Shown: positions 1 through 9,261, counted from the first letter of the stretch. The stretch is 64,000 nucleotides of DNA from G963667855 sp963667855 (GCA_963667855.2 CAXXKI010000012.1:1-64000); one strand, 5' to 3'. Program-made: numbers and translations. The notes: generated by a model from the sequence alone, not told the origin.

Positions 1-347
1 TGACGATCAGGTTTCCCGCGCCGACGGGTTTGAGGCCCGCTCAAAGGGGTTTCATCGGGGCGTTGTTGCTGGGCATGCTCTTCGGGCTGGTTTCGCTGCC
101 GTGTGCCGGTCCGATACTGACCGCGGTGCTGGCTGTTTTACCCAAGGTCGGGTTAACCTATGGGGCGATACTGCTCGCCTGCTACAGTCTGGGGCATTGT
201 GCGTTGATCCTGGCGGGCGGAACGTCGATTGGCATGGTGCAGCGTCTGTCGGACTCCAGGGGATGGACGAAAAGTATCGGGATGGCTAGAAAAATAGCCG
301 GTATCGTTATTCTCTTCATAGGCCTGTACCTCCTCCTCGGCGGCTGA
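1..347 (+). CDS. CcdA-like cytochrome c biogenesis / thiol-disulfide membrane protein, 3' end only
   Basis: The reading frame is open from base 3, so the gene enters from outside the window and only about 115 C-terminal residues are present. The segment GALLLGMLFGLVSLPCAGPI is the CcdA/DsbD transmembrane signature, with the conserved Pro-Cys-Ala-Gly-Pro turn that carries a redox cysteine. A further helix and the closing helix IAGIVILFIGLYLLLGG follow. By family, such proteins pass reducing power from cytoplasmic thioredoxin across the inner membrane for cytochrome c maturation or periplasmic disulfide reduction. An internal TTG at 30 could look like a start, but the frame upstream (TIRFPAPTG) fits the preceding loop, so I treat it as a 5'-truncated gene. 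Confidence 0.85.
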   Translation, partial: TIRFPAPTGLRPAQRGFIGALLLGMLFGLVSLPCAGPILTAVLAVLPKVGLTYGAILLACYSLGHCALILAGGTSIGMVQRLSDSRGWTKSIGMARKIAGIVILFIGLYLLLGG

Positions 348-645
348 CGTTTTTGGCAAACGCTTTGGGCTTCATATTGCATTTAGGCAATAGTGAAAAT
401 TCATCTTCGCATAGCTGGCCGGGTTTTGTAAAGTGAATGCTTGGAGTACTCTATCAGCAAAAGCTTCATCTTTATGTGTGGTTGAAAACACGAAGAACTA
501 TGTGGTCAGCTATAAAATGGGTTGATGCATATCCGGTTCAAAGAGAGAATGTAGATGATGCATTTTGAGTTTTTTGGGGAGGGGCATTGCGGAAAGGGCG
601 GAGGAGTAGCTACTGCTCAATGGTGGTTTACGGCCTGTAAATATC
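348..645. other. Intergenic region without recognisable gene
   Basis: About 300 bases between the CcdA-like gene and the first zinc-ribbon gene. I see no conserved reading frame, RNA gene or strong hairpin. It presumably holds the promoter of the zinc-ribbon pair, but no convincing -35/-10 pair stands out. Confidence 0.4.
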
Positions 646-1239
646 GTGAAAGGAATGCTTGCGAATAAGCCAATAGGTGCAAGTGCAAATCGCATTGCCA
701 AGTGTCCCGTGTGTTCTTACGATCTGGAAGGTTTACCGGACAAGCACAAATATCCGGAGTGCGGATGTGATTATGATCGGAACAGCGCAATGATTTCTTT
801 TTCGCCCATGCCTGCTCTTGTTCGCTGGTTTTTTATAAGTGTATCTCTAATCCTGTTCGTGGGAGCTTGTTTTGAACTGAGCAAAGGAAAGGTGAGTCTT
901 TTTCTGTTTGCGCTTTACAGCCTTTTTCTTTGCAGGCGAATAATATCTAGAAAAAAGTGCGGTGAAATCAGGGCGATTCTCTCAAAAAACGGAATCGAAT
1001 TAACCGACGGAAACAGGCGTTGCGAATCGATAGAGTGGAGCGAAATCGATCGCCTGATTATGCCTGTTTTAACCTCGAAAATAACCATCAAGTGTACTGG
1101 GGAGCGTACGATAAAGATTCCGTTGGAGTTTTTTGGCACCACTGCTCAGGGGAAACTGTTTGTCAGGTCTGCCAGGGAGTGGTTGGCGGATTACCGGAAA
1201 CGGGAAATAAGTGAACAAGCAAATGCCGAAATACGGTAA
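646..1239 (+). CDS. Planctomycete-type zinc-ribbon membrane protein (paralogue A)
   Basis: A protein of 197 residues of unknown function. Residues about 21-43 form a degenerate zinc ribbon, CPVC followed by YPEC, in which the first cysteine of the second knuckle is replaced by tyrosine. Its neighbour keeps CPIC...CPEC. Two hydrophobic segments follow (around residues 65-85 and 88-103), then a soluble C-terminal domain containing IEWSEIDRL and FFGTTAQGKLF. Knuckles of this CPxCxYxLxGLP...CPEC form are common on planctomycete membrane proteins. The start is GTG at 646 or ATG at 655; neither has a good Shine-Dalgarno. The 3' end overlaps the next gene (GTG/ATG near 1211), so the two are probably co-transcribed tandem duplicates. 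Confidence 0.65.
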   Translation: MKGMLANKPIGASANRIAKCPVCSYDLEGLPDKHKYPECGCDYDRNSAMISFSPMPALVRWFFISVSLILFVGACFELSKGKVSLFLFALYSLFLCRRIISRKKCGEIRAILSKNGIELTDGNRRCESIEWSEIDRLIMPVLTSKITIKCTGERTIKIPLEFFGTTAQGKLFVRSAREWLADYRKREISEQANAEIR

Positions 1240-1786
1240 TTACTTATCTGAATGTCCCATATGTTCGTATAGCCTTAAGGGATTGCCGGATAAGCACAAA
1301 TGTCCGGAATGTGGGGCTGACTATGACAGGGACTCCGAGGTGATTGCTCGTATTCCCGGGGCCTGGTTTGTTCGTGGATTTATAGCCTTCATGTTCCTGG
1401 TATTAATACTTGTCGTAGTCAGCATATTTCTGAGTGGGTATTATGGGGTGCTGATATTCGTTTTTATAATGGCAGCATTAACTGTTCAGACGCTTAACAA
1501 GCACTTGTTGAGTAAAGCCAAGGCGATCCTGTCGTTGAAAGGTGTTGAGCTGGTGCGCAAAACAGAAGATCCCGAATTTATCGAATGGAAGAATGTGAAC
1601 CGCATCGATTGGCCCAAGTGGAGTTTAAATATAAGTTTCTGATCTACGGATGACAAGCTGTTGCGGATAATCCCCTCGGATTTCTTTGGTACTACGGCAC
1701 AGGCCCGGCTGTTTGTCAGTTCGGCTCAAAGATGGTTGCTACTGTTTAAGCAGATGGAAGCGGAAAAGAAGGCTGATTCAGCTTAA
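1211..1786 (+). pseudogene. Zinc-ribbon membrane protein (paralogue B), interrupted by in-frame TGA
   Basis: Tandem paralogue of the previous gene, with an intact CPIC...CPEC ribbon, two transmembrane segments and the IEWKNVNRI block. A TGA at 1640-1642 stops translation at residue 143. The same frame continues with clear similarity to the paralogue (IIPSDFFGTTAQARLFVSSA versus IKIPLEFFGTTAQGKLFVRS) and ends at TAA 1784-1786, giving 191 codons in all. The TGA aligns with an ordinary lysine position in the paralogue, so selenocysteine is unlikely. A nonsense mutation or a base-call error is the simplest explanation. A functional truncated protein cannot be excluded. Confidence 0.7.
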
Positions 1787-1905
1787 CGACTATAGGCGTA
1801 TTGTAAGGTTGTTTTTTCACAAGTGGTGAAGGCGGATGAAGTTCGGGATTTAAATAATTGCTCTTCAAAAAAACTCATTTGTGTTCGCTTGCAATTCAAC
1901 ATATC

Positions 1906-1939
1906 GATTCCCGCCCCTGTTTTACAGGGGCAGGAATCA
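1906..1939. terminator. Bidirectional hairpin terminator between convergent genes
   Basis: GATTCC / GGAATC (1906-1911 with 1934-1939) encloses CCCCTGT / ACAGGGG (1914-1920 with 1925-1931) around a TTTT loop. It sits between the rightward zinc-ribbon pair and the leftward gene ending at 1961, as expected for a shared intrinsic terminator. A T-rich stretch follows on the + strand. Confidence 0.7.
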
Positions 1940-1960
1940 TTTCTGTAAATATGTATTTAC

Positions 1961-3829
1961 CTAATTGTTAGCCAGCATTCCCACGCCGTCGAGGCGCAGG
2001 CCGTTCGGCTCCGTGGTTATGGTTGAGAGGCCTGCTTGCTGGTATTTTCGCAGGGCTTCCGGATGGGCCAGCTTTTTCCCTACGAACCCCTGAGCCAGTT
2101 GCCATTGAAGCATGTTACCCGCGGGCAGGAACATGGGCGGCTGGTTGGTGAAACTTGTTGTTTTGGAGATAGCCAACTGGGCTTCGTAACTCTTGATATT
2201 GTCTGCATAGAATATGGCACAGCATTGGGCCGGCACTTCCTTGAGAAGCTTCTTGAACATTGGGTCGTCGGATAACCCTGCGTTATTTCGCCCTTCTGAC
2301 CGTATGTAGTTTTCCACGGCGGCTTTTGTTCCAACGGGGATAAGTGACCTGTCGGTAAGTCCACCGGCTAAACCCATAACAGGGAGCATGGGCGGTAAGT
2401 CATAGATCATGCTGCCCATCATTTCAGTTCCGTTAAGCATTCCTGGTGGAATCAAGGCGATCATTCTATCGCAGGCTTCGCGAGATTTGTGTCCCAGGGC
2501 AAGCATGACGTTCAGGTTTTCCGGTGCGTACGGTTTTGCCGCGGTGAATGAGCCGAAGATCGGGCCGGTAAATTGGTTTACTATATCCTTCTGAATATCC
2601 AATACGGCCCCGTTTTCCATGGGTACTTTCATGGCGGCCTGCATTTCTTCGCCATCGGCCGGGTCGATTTTGGTGGTTATTTTAATTACCTCGGACAATA
2701 TGGTGCCCGGGTTGATATTGGCGGACGCGAAAATCAGCGTATCTGCACCAACGCCGGCCGGTGCTCCCGTCTTCGTGTTGGGCATCATTAGTATTTTACC
2801 CAAACCGCTGTCGCTGTCCTTGATTTCCTAGAATGCCTGCCATCGGGTTTCCAGTTTGGGAGTTGGAAGCATCTTGACGGTTGCGACAAACGGGCCGAAA
2901 TCGTTAAGCCCTAAAGCCTGGATGACTCTTTTGGCTTCCTCATCTTCCTGGCTGACCAGGGTGGTTATTTGGGGGATATTGACAATAAACTGAAGTTCCG
3001 CTTTCGGGTCACATTTAGTTTTCAGCAGGCGCATGGCGGGATCGCTGGCCAGTGAGCCTTCGGTGCCTTTTTTAATCTGCTTAAAAACTTGTTTGATGGT
3101 ATCCAGGTTATCTGCAACGACCAGGATATTTTTCAGATAACCATAGGAAAATTCCTCTGGTACCTCCATATTGAGCAGTTCTTCGCGAAGACCGGCGATG
3201 ACCATTTCCTGGCCGCCCAGATCTTCGGAATTTATGGCGTCCATAATTTCGTCAACGAAATCGGAACTTTTCTGCGGTTGCAGTTCAGGATCGGCAACCG
3301 GTTCCTTTTTGGGAAATTCGATGGTGGTAATCTCACCGCCGGTGTATTCCGTTGTTTTCTTTTTCGCCCCGTTTTCCAGGCATTTGTTGGTGATAACCTT
3401 TGTCAGCCGCTGCATTCGTTCAAGGTCTTTTCCCATATCCATAACCGCGGCGAAATGGGGTTGCGGTTCCTTGTTGTCGCCGGCCGGTGCGTCAATCGTA
3501 ATGAAGAAAGCCAGACCGCCATGGGGGTACACTTCCAGTTCCTTTGGATTATCCAGGCCGAGCCTTTTGGCTACGATTCCTTGTATTTTTTTGGCGATGT
3601 TTTTCCACGGTTGAACGGCGTCCTTGACTGCGGGATCTTCAGCCATTCTGAATGTGGCGGTTTTCTTGGCTACGCTGGATAATTCGTCGCAGTTCGGAAT
3701 GCCGAAATAGATGACCGATTCTTTAGGTGCCCATTGTGCCGGATTGGGAGATCCAAATACGCTGCCGACGGGCAGGGTGAGCAGGCCGAGGGTAAGAGCG
3801 GTCATCAGGCGTCGAGTGGGGTAAATCAT
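1961..3829 (-). pseudogene. Large secreted protein of unknown function, split by in-frame TAG
   Basis: Two adjacent reading frames on the minus strand (start 3829 to stop 2828, and 2827 to 1961) are in the same phase and read as one 622-codon gene interrupted only by TAG at 2828-2830. The junction reads ETRWQAF-stop-EIKDSDSGLGKILMMP without any phase change. The N-terminus (MIYPTRRLMTALTLGLLTLP...) is a signal peptide. The ATG at 3829 is preceded by GGAAGG at good spacing; the upstream in-frame ATGs look too early. The mature part begins PAQWAPKESVIYFGIPN, resembling planctomycete secreted proteins of the DUF3352-like type (resemblance by eye). A single base change (for example CAG or TGG to TAG) would explain the lesion. 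Function unknown. Confidence 0.7.
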
Positions 3830-3894
3830 GTTTTTCCTTCCAATTATCATGGTTTGGGGTTTTCTTTTTCGTATTAATTCAAGCCCCAAGCTGC

Positions 3895-4893
3895 TTATTT
3901 TTTATTTGCTTCTGGAGACAGAAAAGAAGGTGATTCCGGATTAGTGCGCGGCGGAGCCTGTAGGTACTGGTATCCGCTATTTGGATTATCCCGGTCATAG
4001 GCGTAGGCGTCACGGTTTTTGAGGAAATCAATGACGTAGCGGACGGGTATGGCGAAATTGAGGCCTTCGGCAAATGTGTATCCCATGTTGGTTACGCCTA
4101 TGACTTCACCGTTTTTGTTGAACAGCGGTCCTCCGGAATTACCCGGATTGATCTGGGTGGTGGTCTGGATGTAAACCAGCCCGTCTTCCGCCCGGTTTTT
4201 CTTGCTGATGATTCCGCGGGATACGGTGCGTTCCAGTCCCAGGGGATTGCCAATAGCGAAAACCATATCACCTTCGGTCAATTCGCGGTTTTCGGCCAGG
4301 TAGACCACGGTTACGTCAAGATCCTTCGGCGGTTCAAACTTCAGGAGCGCCAGATCCATAAATGGGTTGACCGCTATTATTTCCACATCTTCGATCCGCT
4401 CGTTGCGGAACGCGCCGTTGACCTTGCGGAAAATGTTAATCAGTAACTGAGTTTCGTTTTCGATTACGTGGAAGTTGGTGATTACGTAACCATCGGGGTG
4501 GACGATGAAACCGCTACCCAGACCGCCTGGGGATTTTACCAGGACAACCCCTTCGCCGAGCTGTTGTGAAAGCTCCTCCAGGGAGGCGGAGGGCATATCG
4601 CCGGTGCGATATAGATGTTCGGTGATTCTCTCGTTGGCGACTGGCGTGTCCGTTTGTTCTTCTTTGGAGGTTTCAGATTCGGGTTTGGTTATATTCTTGA
4701 TTTCGGTGCGGGGTATGCGCAGGATATCGAAACCGATGTCGACAAAAACTGCCGTGGTGGTTTCCTTTACCACCTTTCCTTCCAGAGTGGCGCCATCGGT
4801 GAGAGAGATCCGCTCGCCCACTGCCTGGTGTCCGCTCAGGAGAAATACGGAGAATACAAAAACATACAATTTAAAGAACGATGGAATATGCAT
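3895..4893 (-). CDS. Secreted trypsin-like serine protease (S1C / DegP-HtrA family, no PDZ)
   Basis: Periplasmic or membrane-anchored endopeptidase. After a signal peptide (HIPSFFKLYVFVFSVFLLSG) comes a short SLTDGATLEGKVV / RIPRTEIKNI domain of the kind found on planctomycete secreted proteins, then an S1C protease fold. The catalytic triad is visible: His in ITNFHVIE, Asp in FMDLALLKF and Ser in NPGNSGGPL. No PDZ domain follows the protease, unlike classical DegP. I chose the ATG at 4893 because it directly precedes the signal peptide; an upstream in-frame ATG at 4962 would add 23 charged residues. It probably degrades or quality-controls envelope proteins. Divergent from the FG-GAP gene at 5107. 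Confidence 0.85.
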   Translation of the reverse strand: MHIPSFFKLYVFVFSVFLLSGHQAVGERISLTDGATLEGKVVKETTTAVFVDIGFDILRIPRTEIKNITKPESETSKEEQTDTPVANERITEHLYRTGDMPSASLEELSQQLGEGVVLVKSPGGLGSGFIVHPDGYVITNFHVIENETQLLINIFRKVNGAFRNERIEDVEIIAVNPFMDLALLKFEPPKDLDVTVVYLAENRELTEGDMVFAIGNPLGLERTVSRGIISKKNRAEDGLVYIQTTTQINPGNSGGPLFNKNGEVIGVTNMGYTFAEGLNFAIPVRYVIDFLKNRDAYAYDRDNPNSGYQYLQAPPRTNPESPSFLSPEANKK

Positions 4894-5106
4894 GGCTGTT
4901 TCATTCCGCAAACATGAGTCTTTTTCTGAAAAGGGGATACGTTTCCCATTTTCTAAAAACACGATAGCAAGTTACTGTAACAAAGGCAAACAACAACCCC
5001 TGGTCGCCTTGCCCTTGGACGCGTTTCACCTACAATGCTTCTAGAGCGTTGAAAAGCCCGATTAAATCATCGTTATGGCCCGTAATACCCGACAGGGAAC
5101 TGAACC

Positions 5107-7503
5107 ATGAAAGATAAAACATACAATTTTATTACCAAGTCATTGAGAAAATACACGGCTGGAAGACCCGGAATCGCACGTTTAAACGCGTGTCTCGTTT
5201 TGGCGATTCTGCTGGTTTCCACTCTGCCGGCAGTTGGAGAAGGGAAACCCGCAGCACTCACCTCAGAACAGGAGAGAAACCTGGCGACCTATTTCGGGTT
5301 TGGGGAGCTTGAGGTGTTCAAGATTGAGCATGGGATAACCCAGCTTCGCACCGCTGATTTCAATAATGACGGTTTGTTGGATATGGTTGTGGCCAACAAT
5401 TCCAAAAGTACGGTAGAGGTTCTGCTTCAGCGAGACAAGGCTCCGGCTGAGCCGGAACAGCCGGCGGAAGTCAATGATCTGGTAAACCACTGGCGGTTTG
5501 AAAAGAAGTCAGTTTCGGTCACCTGGCGGGTCAGTTGCCTGAAAGTGGCTGATCTGACCGGTGATGGAAATGTGGACATTGTACTCTTTGGCGAGCCGAA
5601 GGAACTGGTTGTTCTGCCCGGTAAGGGGGATGGTACCTTTGAGCAGGCGATTGTCCGGCGTGTTCGGGATGGTATTGGAATACCCCGCAGTTTTGACATT
5701 GGCGACGTGAACGGAGACGGGCGGGAGGATGTTGCCCTGCTGGCTGCTTCGGATGTATTGTTCTTTTATCAGCGGGAAAATGGCGGTTTGGCTGAACCCA
5801 AACGGATGTCTCACGCGTTGGAAAACGTGAGTGCTCTGGAGCTGGCCGACCTCGACGGTGATGGGCGCGTCGATCTGGTACTCCTCACGCAGGATGAAGA
5901 GTTTCCCTTAATGGCTCAATACCAGGACGAGTTGGGAAACCTCGGTCCGGTTCAAAGGATGAAGTTGCCGGGCTTGCGGAGTATTTACTTTGCCCGCGGC
6001 TGCAATGAGAAAAGTGAGGATCTTTTCGGCGTGGAGCGGGTTTCCGGGCGGTTGAAACGATGGACGTTTGATCGGTCGGCCGTTGCCGGTAAGGACGACG
6101 AGTGGGCGGTCTTATACTACCCTCTGCCTGGAAAAGCGGAATCCTCCCAGCGCCCGCTGACTGTCGGGGATGTGGACGGCGACGGATTGTCCGACCTGGT
6201 TGGTGCCGATGTGGATGGTGCTCAGTTAATACTTTTCCGTCAGAAGAAAGGGCTGGGATTGATGCCGGCCGACCTCTTTGGCGGGCAGGTTAAAACTCGT
6301 GACATGTGTTCATTTGCTGTCGATGGCGACTCTGCCCAGGAGGTATTCGTACTCAGTTCGGAAGAGGGGTTCATCGCTCGTAGCGTGTTTAAGGATAACC
6401 GCCTGACATTTCCCAAGGCTGTTCCAACGATTGGAAAACCTTTTGCGATGGATGTTGCAGTTTTGAAGGAAGAGGCCGATCCGATCATTGCCTACATATC
6501 ACGTAATGAAGATGACGATTACCAGCTCATAATTCAACCGTTGTCCGCGACTGCGACTGATAATGAACGGATTTCAAAGATAGCGATAGAGGATCTTGAC
6601 GAGCCGCCTGCAGCTTTGCGGGTTGTTGATGTTAACCGTGACGGCTTGTCAGATATACTGGTTTTCACGCCGTATGCTCCGCTGGATGCGTTCATGCAGC
6701 AGAAAGACGGAAGTTTTTCGCTGTTGGGAAAAGATGGAAGTTGCCAGAAGGGGCTGGTCAAGCAGGCTCAGATCTCCGGATTCGCTTACGCGGATGCCGA
6801 TGGCGACGGTAAACGTGAGGTTCTGCTTGCCCAGGGGAATTTCGTGCGTGCCCTGTGTGTGAACGAAGCCGGTAGTTGGGAAATTCTAGATCAGTACAAT
6901 CCGCCCAGTTCTGACGTGGAGATCCAGGGCGTTGCCGTGGTTCCGATGAAGGGTAGTAACCGGCCGTTCCTGGCTATGTACGACAACCGAGGTCGTGAGA
7001 TCATCCTGTTTAAACCGTCTGACGGGGGAACCTTCAAGCTCGATCATACAGTTCGGGTGGGCAAGTTCGATTTGAAGATGATGCTTGCCGCTCCGCTGGC
7101 GGGTATGGAGCAGCCATCGATTCTGCTGGCCGATGCCCGGCGGGTGGCTTTGGTACTTCCGAATGTACCTGCCTCCAAGGCTCGCGAACGAGGTGTATAC
7201 GAATCGTCAATAAAAGACGCCCGGCTGATGAAGATAGCTTCGGGTGATGTGAATCATGATGGTCGGGCAGATCTGGTGGTGATCGACGCGAAGGATCATT
7301 TTGTGGAGATACTCACGTTCGGGCCTGATGAGTCGCTGGTCCGGGGGAACAAGTTTCGTGTCTTTGCTAAGAAACAGTACCACGGCCGAAACAGCGGGGC
7401 TCCCGAGCCGAGTTGGGTCGAGATTGCCGACCTGACCAACGATGGGAAAGATGATCTGATTCTGATTGCCCATGACCGGATTTTGCTCTATCCGGGTCAA
7501 TGA
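5107..7503 (+). CDS. Secreted FG-GAP / VCBS repeat protein
   Basis: A 798-residue exported protein. An N-terminal signal peptide (hydrophobic core LNACLVLAILLVSTLPAVG) is followed by many copies of the calcium-binding FG-GAP/VCBS motif: FNNDGLLDMVV, LTGDGNVDIVL, VNGDGREDVAL, LDGDGRVDLVL, VDGDGLSDLVG, VNRDGLSDILV, ADGDGKREVLL, VNHDGRADLVV, LTNDGKDDLIL. This pattern builds a seven-bladed beta-propeller of integrin type, here probably two. Such proteins are abundant in planctomycetes and are usually assigned to cell-surface binding or adhesion; no specific ligand can be read from the sequence. The gene is intact. The intergenic space 4963-5106 should hold divergent promoters. Confidence 0.85.
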   Translation: MKDKTYNFITKSLRKYTAGRPGIARLNACLVLAILLVSTLPAVGEGKPAALTSEQERNLATYFGFGELEVFKIEHGITQLRTADFNNDGLLDMVVANNSKSTVEVLLQRDKAPAEPEQPAEVNDLVNHWRFEKKSVSVTWRVSCLKVADLTGDGNVDIVLFGEPKELVVLPGKGDGTFEQAIVRRVRDGIGIPRSFDIGDVNGDGREDVALLAASDVLFFYQRENGGLAEPKRMSHALENVSALELADLDGDGRVDLVLLTQDEEFPLMAQYQDELGNLGPVQRMKLPGLRSIYFARGCNEKSEDLFGVERVSGRLKRWTFDRSAVAGKDDEWAVLYYPLPGKAESSQRPLTVGDVDGDGLSDLVGADVDGAQLILFRQKKGLGLMPADLFGGQVKTRDMCSFAVDGDSAQEVFVLSSEEGFIARSVFKDNRLTFPKAVPTIGKPFAMDVAVLKEEADPIIAYISRNEDDDYQLIIQPLSATATDNERISKIAIEDLDEPPAALRVVDVNRDGLSDILVFTPYAPLDAFMQQKDGSFSLLGKDGSCQKGLVKQAQISGFAYADADGDGKREVLLAQGNFVRALCVNEAGSWEILDQYNPPSSDVEIQGVAVVPMKGSNRPFLAMYDNRGREIILFKPSDGGTFKLDHTVRVGKFDLKMMLAAPLAGMEQPSILLADARRVALVLPNVPASKARERGVYESSIKDARLMKIASGDVNHDGRADLVVIDAKDHFVEILTFGPDESLVRGNKFRVFAKKQYHGRNSGAPEPSWVEIADLTNDGKDDLILIAHDRILLYPGQ

Positions 7504-7688
7504 CAGTCCGCTGCTGATGCCGCAATAATCATGCGAATACCAGCGTAAGAGCGATAATAACTGTGTAGCGGACGCATGCGGGAAGCGGTATGGGCAATGT
7601 TGACATTTTTACATTGAAGGCGTAGCATCAATACTCTTATGATGCTCGGAGATCAGGCCGACAAGGGCCGATCTTTTGGCATAACTTG

Positions 7689-7762
7689 CGGGGCGTGGCT
7701 CAGTCTGGTAGAGCGCTGCGTTCGGGACGCAGAGGCCGCTGGTTCAAATCCAGTCGCCCCGA
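7689..7762 (+). tRNA. tRNA-Pro (anticodon CGG)
   Basis: A 74-nt cloverleaf: acceptor CGGGGCG / CGCCCCG (7689-7695 with 7755-7761), D-stem GCTC / GAGC, anticodon stem CTGCG / CGCAG with loop TTCGGGA (anticodon CGG at 7723-7725), T-arm GCTGG-TTCAAAT-CCAGT, discriminator A at 7762. CCA is not encoded. The 3' half of the gene is also the 3' end of the leftward serine-integrase gene, so this tRNA marks the left boundary and likely attachment site of the prophage. Confidence 0.95.
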
Positions 7763-7810
7763 GTTGGTTGGACATGAGGCCGTTCAGTGAGAAAACTGAA
7801 CGGCTTTCTC
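7744..7810. other. Probable attL region: tRNA 3' end shared with integrase 3' end
   Basis: The integrase stop codon (TGA on the minus strand, 7744-7746) lies in the T-arm of tRNA-Pro, so its last six codons (RGDWI-stop) are tRNA sequence. About 20 bases further the integrase frame also covers the hairpin at 7779-7804. Integration at the 3' end of a tRNA keeps the tRNA whole, and here it also fixes the C-terminus of the integrase. The exact crossover cannot be placed. I found no second copy of the tRNA 3' end elsewhere in the window that would serve as attR. Confidence 0.5.
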
Positions 7811-9261
7811 TTTGTCAGACAAAGACTTACGTCACTTAGAGTACGGTTCAAAGATACCGCTCGCAGGATTCGCTGCTTTCCGGCAATCTTTGAACCATGC
7901 CAGACCTCTCCAATGTTCTGAGTGAAGTCGAAAACCTTCATCGCCAAGTCCCTGCATGAATGTTTGATGTCCCCGCAAGAAAGTTTGATGTCCCCGCAAG
8001 CCTTTAGACCGCTTTCAACCTCCCGAATTTGCCCTTGCAGGGACACGGATTTGTCCTGATATGTCCCTGCATCGAGGTGGCCATCGAGGTACAGGGACAA
8101 CAATCGCTCGCTCTGTTTCTCTATTTCCGCTCTCTTTCGGCCCAAGATTCGCTTCTGCTGGTTCTGGTCATTACGTAGTCGACAGAACGCTCCATCGAGT
8201 GATTCGCGGAACCAGTCGGCCATTTCTGGCGTTGGCATTTTCATTGATTCCAGTTCTGCGATAATCGCTTTTTCAAGGTTCTCTTCCCGCCACCTGACCG
8301 TGGGATGATCATCGCCAGGTTTGTTGTTGGCGCAACGATAGTAGTTGTGAACCCGAACGCTTCCATCTGCGAGTTTTCGCCGGATACGTTCGCCGGTGAT
8401 CATGCTTCCGCAGTACTCACACAGGAACAACCCGTTAGCGAAAGTGTGAGTCTCCCGCTTGGTGCGCCGGTTTTTCCCCTTAAGCAAATCGCGGCAAAGT
8501 TTGAAGGTGCGTTGATCAATAAGCGGTCGATGTTTGCCTGCGTAGAATTGTCCTTTCCAGATGATGTCACCAACGTAGAATCGGTTAGCCAGCATATAAG
8601 AGATACTGGCCGGTGACATGCGTGGAGCACTGGGCCGGTAAACATATCCTTCACGAACCAATTGCTCTGCTATCATATCGAGAGTATTTCCACCTTGAGA
8701 GTAAAGCTGAAAAACACGAATGACCAGTTTGGCTTTATCGGGATCTACCTTGATCGGTTCGTTGCGATCTCCCGTATTTACATATCCATACGGTACACCA
8801 CAGGGCATCCAGCCCTGACGAACCTTTTCGTTCTGTCCTTTGCGAACTTCCTGACGCAGGTTGTCACTATAGTATTGACTAATAGCGGCCATCACGTTGA
8901 ACGATAAAGCGCCGGCTGCTCCTGGCCCGAATTCGTTATCGACGAAAACCATCTTTACGCCGTAGTCCTCGAGTTCCTGCATGCGTACGGCGTCGCGCAT
9001 ATTGCGGCAGATGCGATCAAGCTTGTGGGCAAGGATGGCGTTTATCTTCATCCGCCGGGCGTTCTTTTTCAGCCATTGGTACATCTCATTGAAGGCGACG
9101 CGCTCTGCGCCTTTACGGGCCGATTCTGCTATAACGAACTCACGAATTACATTCCAGCCTTCACGTTCAGCCTTTTCTCGGTTGATGCGGATTTGTGCAT
9201 CGAGCGAGTATCCCTCGGCTTGTTCTCTTGATGACACTCTTGCCCAGATAACGACATTCAT
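7744..9261 (-). CDS. Large serine recombinase (prophage integrase)
   Basis: A 505-residue site-specific recombinase. The N-terminal resolvase domain (about residues 1-150) has the catalytic serine in WARVSSREQ (Ser10) and the arginines of the family in HKLDRICRN. A recombinase domain (about 155-265, VPYGYVNTGDRNEP...) is followed by a zinc ribbon (CEYCG...YYRCANN, about 285-340) and a coiled-coil C-terminus. This is the usual layout of phage serine integrases, which join attP and attB without host factors. The segment ACGDIKLSCGDIKHSCRD is encoded by a 21-bp tandem repeat that belongs to a larger family of DNA motifs. The last codons overlap tRNA-Pro. Two small genes precede it in the same direction and overlap or nearly touch. 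Confidence 0.92.
   Translation of the reverse strand: MNVVIWARVSSREQAEGYSLDAQIRINREKAEREGWNVIREFVIAESARKGAERVAFNEMYQWLKKNARRMKINAILAHKLDRICRNMRDAVRMQELEDYGVKMVFVDNEFGPGAAGALSFNVMAAISQYYSDNLRQEVRKGQNEKVRQGWMPCGVPYGYVNTGDRNEPIKVDPDKAKLVIRVFQLYSQGGNTLDMIAEQLVREGYVYRPSAPRMSPASISYMLANRFYVGDIIWKGQFYAGKHRPLIDQRTFKLCRDLLKGKNRRTKRETHTFANGLFLCEYCGSMITGERIRRKLADGSVRVHNYYRCANNKPGDDHPTVRWREENLEKAIIAELESMKMPTPEMADWFRESLDGAFCRLRNDQNQQKRILGRKRAEIEKQSERLLSLYLDGHLDAGTYQDKSVSLQGQIREVESGLKACGDIKLSCGDIKHSCRDLAMKVFDFTQNIGEVWHGSKIAGKQRILRAVSLNRTLSDVSLCLTKRKPFSFLTERPHVQPTRGDWI
7779..7813 (+). terminator. Terminator downstream of tRNA-Pro
   Basis: A perfect 10-bp stem GCCGTTCAGT / ACTGAACGGC (7779-7788 with 7795-7804), loop GAGAAA, followed by TTTCTCTTT. 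It lies 17 bases after the tRNA and would terminate its transcript. It is also inside the integrase coding sequence on the other strand. Confidence 0.75.
7948..8098. repeat. Cluster of GTCCCTGCA / TTGCAGGGAC motifs inside the integrase gene
   Basis: Within 150 bases of coding sequence the motif or its complement occurs at 7948 (GTCCCTGCAT), 7969 and 7990 (GTCCCCGCAA, part of a 21-bp tandem repeat), 8035 (TTGCAGGGAC), 8063 (GTCCCTGCAT) and 8090 (TACAGGGAC). The copies fall in different codon phases and both orientations, so selection seems to act on DNA rather than protein. More copies lie in the control region at 10.15-10.32 kb. Confidence 0.6.

Noticed and set aside
1640..1642. Selenocysteine or recoded TGA in the zinc-ribbon paralogue
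   Set aside because: The position aligns with an ordinary lysine in the paralogue and no conserved selenocysteine hairpin is evident. TGA, TAG and TAA all end other genes here, so the code is standard.
7948..8010. Short tandem repeat suggesting a CRISPR array
   Set aside because: Only three 21-bp units, directly adjacent without spacers, inside the integrase gene. No cas genes in the window.
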